This document shows positions 9,124-10,414 of a stretch of DNA of 10,414 bases, piece by piece. Source of the DNA: Candidatus Cloacimonadota bacterium (lineage in GTDB: Bacteria; Cloacimonadota; Cloacimonadia; Cloacimonadales; WRIO01); the NCBI GenBank assembly GCA_017998585.1, contig JAGOCT010000035.1:1-10414 (forward strand), read 5' to 3'. A model generated the notes under the pieces. It saw nothing but the letters and a program-made list of their open reading frames with translations. It did not search any database and was not told the origin of the DNA. Both the position numbers and the translations under genes were made by a program. Within the stretch, counting starts at the first letter, position 1, and the number at the start of each line of letters is the position of its first letter.

Positions 9124-9228
9124 CTCTTTTTTGATTACTTAACAGACTGATGAATAAAGATTTTGACTGACTATTAAAAATGTGAGTAAGATTCAGAAAA
9201 AATGAACTAAATTAGTTGCAAAACCATA

Positions 9229-9246
9229 TAATCAGCGTAATCAGTG
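9229..9246 (+). repeat. Tandem 9-bp direct repeat
   Basis: TAATCAGCG (9229-9237) is followed directly by TAATCAGTG (9238-9246), with one mismatch. Two adjacent copies could be a small binding-site pair or a replication-slippage product. Confidence 0.5.
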
Positions 9247-9318
9247 TCTAAAAATTTTTTCATTTCTAACTCAGAGTTCTCAAAAATCATAAAGCTTTAT
9301 AAAAAATTATAAATTTGA

Positions 9319-9346
9319 TTGACAAAATTATCAGAATCTGTATAAT
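9319..9346 (+). promoter_or_regulatory. Near-consensus sigma70 promoter of the PIN-PhoH gene
   Basis: Perfect TTGACA (9319-9324) and perfect TATAAT (9341-9346) are separated by 16 bases. An A/T-rich tract (9296-9318) lies in the UP-element position. The start point would be near 9353, giving a leader of about 33 bases. This is the strongest promoter in the window. Confidence 0.85.
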
Positions 9347-9385
9347 ATACAATAATAGATGATAGTAGTGGATAAGGAGTAAAGG

Positions 9386-10414
9386 ATGAAAAAGAAACAA
9401 AAAACAGACAGTCCTGTTCTTAATGCTGAAAATATCGGAAACAGAAAGATTTATGTGCTTGATACCAATGTGCTGATACATAATCCGGAATCATTGTTTA
9501 ATTTTGAGAATAATGTCGTTGTGATTCCAATCGTAGTGATTGAAGAGATAGATAATTTTAAAAAAGGATTGGATGAAAAGGGGCGTAATGCCAGACAAAT
9601 TGGTCGTCATCTGGATAAAATCAGAATGGATGGCTCGCTAAAAGATGGTATTCCCATCAATGTCCGTGAAGATAAACAATTACCTGAAGATGAAAAATAT
9701 GGTTTTTTAGTGGTTGAAATGAGTCATAAAATCCAGGAAACAATGAGTCAGTATTATTTTAAAAATGAAAATGACAATCTGATCATTGGTACTGCCATTC
9801 ATTTCAGAGACAGATTCCCGAATCAGAAAGTGGTGTTAATCTCCAAGGATGCCAATGTTCGTATCAAAGCCAATGCAGTGGGTATCTTTGCAGAAAACTA
9901 TGAGAATGAAACAGTTAAATTTGAAGAATTATATACCGGCGTCTGTGAATTACAGGTTTCGGATAAAGAATATAATCAATTCAAGAAGAGTCAGTATCTG
10001 GCATTTAACTCAGAGAATCTATACCCTAATCAGTTTATCAGACTATTTAATAAAGAAGATTTAGCACAGCCTTATTTGTTAGGCAGGTATAATTGCAGTG
10101 ATAATGGTAACATCATCTTTCCATTGGCTTCTTACCCTGATATAACAAAGAATGTATTTGGCATTCAAGCCTTGAATGAAGAACAACAGTTTGCCTTTGA
10201 TCTTTTGCTGGATGAAAATATCAAACTGGTGTCTCTGATTGGCAAGGCAGGTACCGGTAAAACATTACTTGCTATTGCAGCCGGTTTGAATCAGGTGGTT
10301 GAAAGCGATACGCAACGTTACAGCCGTCTGGTGATTTCCAGACCGATTTCTCCCTTAGGCAAAGATATTGGTTTTTTACCAGGTTCCAAGGCTGATAAAT
10401 TTAATCCCTGGATG
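9386..10414 (+). CDS. PIN-PhoH protein (PIN RNase domain plus PhoH NTPase), 3' end outside window
   Basis: Members join an N-terminal PIN ribonuclease-type domain to a C-terminal PhoH ATPase/helicase-like domain and are thought to act on RNA. The first 343 residues are visible and the frame is open to the edge. PIN acidic residues are Asp26 (in VLDTNVLIH, 24-32), Glu53/Glu54 (IPIVVIEEID, 47-56), Asp130 (NDN) and Asp155 (SKDANVRIKA, 153-162), all in place, so the nuclease is probably active. A linker of about 170-260 joins the PhoH domain, which has Walker A GKAGTGKT (286-293) and the family segment PLGKDIGFLPG (323-333). Walker B lies beyond the edge. AAGGAG (9374-9379) is 6 bases before the ATG. 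A strong promoter stands directly upstream, so it is transcribed independently of the methyltransferase. Confidence 0.94.
   Translation, partial: MKKKQKTDSPVLNAENIGNRKIYVLDTNVLIHNPESLFNFENNVVVIPIVVIEEIDNFKKGLDEKGRNARQIGRHLDKIRMDGSLKDGIPINVREDKQLPEDEKYGFLVVEMSHKIQETMSQYYFKNENDNLIIGTAIHFRDRFPNQKVVLISKDANVRIKANAVGIFAENYENETVKFEELYTGVCELQVSDKEYNQFKKSQYLAFNSENLYPNQFIRLFNKEDLAQPYLLGRYNCSDNGNIIFPLASYPDITKNVFGIQALNEEQQFAFDLLLDENIKLVSLIGKAGTGKTLLAIAAGLNQVVESDTQRYSRLVISRPISPLGKDIGFLPGSKADKFNPWM

Larger units (their letters stand above)
9104..9385. other. AT-rich intergenic region, methyltransferase / PhoH
   Basis: These 282 bases hold no gene I can support. Besides the DnaA-like boxes they contain a weak promoter-like pair (TTGACT 9163-9168, TAAGAT 9187-9192, plus strand); a dyad AACTAA/TTAGTT (9205-9217); a tandem 9-bp repeat (9229-9246); a perfect 12-bp palindrome ATAAAGCTTTAT (9289-9300); and an A/T-rich tract that could act as an UP element just before the PhoH promoter. 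Confidence 0.6.

Noticed and set aside
9163..9192. Promoter-like pair TTGACT and TAAGAT with 18-base spacer
   Set aside because: It matches weakly and has no gene directly downstream; a much better promoter for the PhoH gene lies at 9319-9346. It is kept only as a note in the intergenic entry.
9289..9300. Palindrome ATAAAGCTTTAT as an operator
   Set aside because: It is perfect over 12 bp but lies about 20 bp upstream of the -35 box in AT-rich DNA where such palindromes arise easily, and no regulator gene is nearby.
9287..9481. Minus-strand open frame of 64 codons across the PhoH start
   Set aside because: It covers the strong plus-strand promoter and the start of the PIN domain, has low-complexity hydrophobic composition and shows no family signature; it is a shadow frame.

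Overview
The window is low-GC DNA (clearly AT-rich by eye, estimated in the high thirties % GC) from a bacterium with an LPS-type outer membrane. The evidence for that is two consecutive LptF/LptG-type LPS-export permeases. They sit with a DUF1385 (YqhQ-type) membrane protein, a CNNM/CorC-type transporter and a PIN-PhoH protein, a mix that suggests a deep-branching Gram-negative lineage such as the FCB group (Cloacimonadota is my guess). That placement is inference; no rRNA is present.

Left block, minus strand, 1-7920. Transcribed leftwards, the order is rpmE (ribosomal protein L31), DUF1385/yqhQ, prfA (release factor 1), a CNNM-CBS-CorC_HlyC transporter, ligA (NAD-dependent DNA ligase), lptF and lptG (cut by the left edge). 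Gaps from prfA onwards are 0 to 30 bases, so this looks like one transcription unit of housekeeping and envelope genes. Two strong intrinsic-terminator hairpins lie inside it, after rpmE and after yqhQ, so expression probably steps down along the operon. The lptF-lptG junction has a full Shine-Dalgarno placed 24 bases from the lptG start, with a perfect small hairpin folding away the excess distance.

Middle, 7921-8437. This gap of 517 bases separates the two transcription directions. It holds a likely rpmE promoter, a 228-bp segment bounded by a 10-bp inverted repeat (8081-8308) with a hairpin that pairs better in minus-strand RNA and two overlapping open frames without recognised function, and then a hairpin-rich leader running into a plus-strand gene.

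Right block, plus strand, 8438-10414. A class I SAM-dependent methyltransferase of unknown substrate is followed by a 282-base AT-rich gap. That gap starts with two perfect tandem DnaA-box sequences 11 bp apart and ends with a near-consensus sigma70 promoter (TTGACA, 16 bp, TATAAT). The promoter drives a PIN-PhoH protein (RNase-type PIN domain plus PhoH NTPase) cut by the right edge.

No complete mobile element, CRISPR array, tRNA or rRNA was seen. The genes are mostly ordinary housekeeping genes; the unusual material is in the two intergenic stretches and in the translation and termination signals of the operon.
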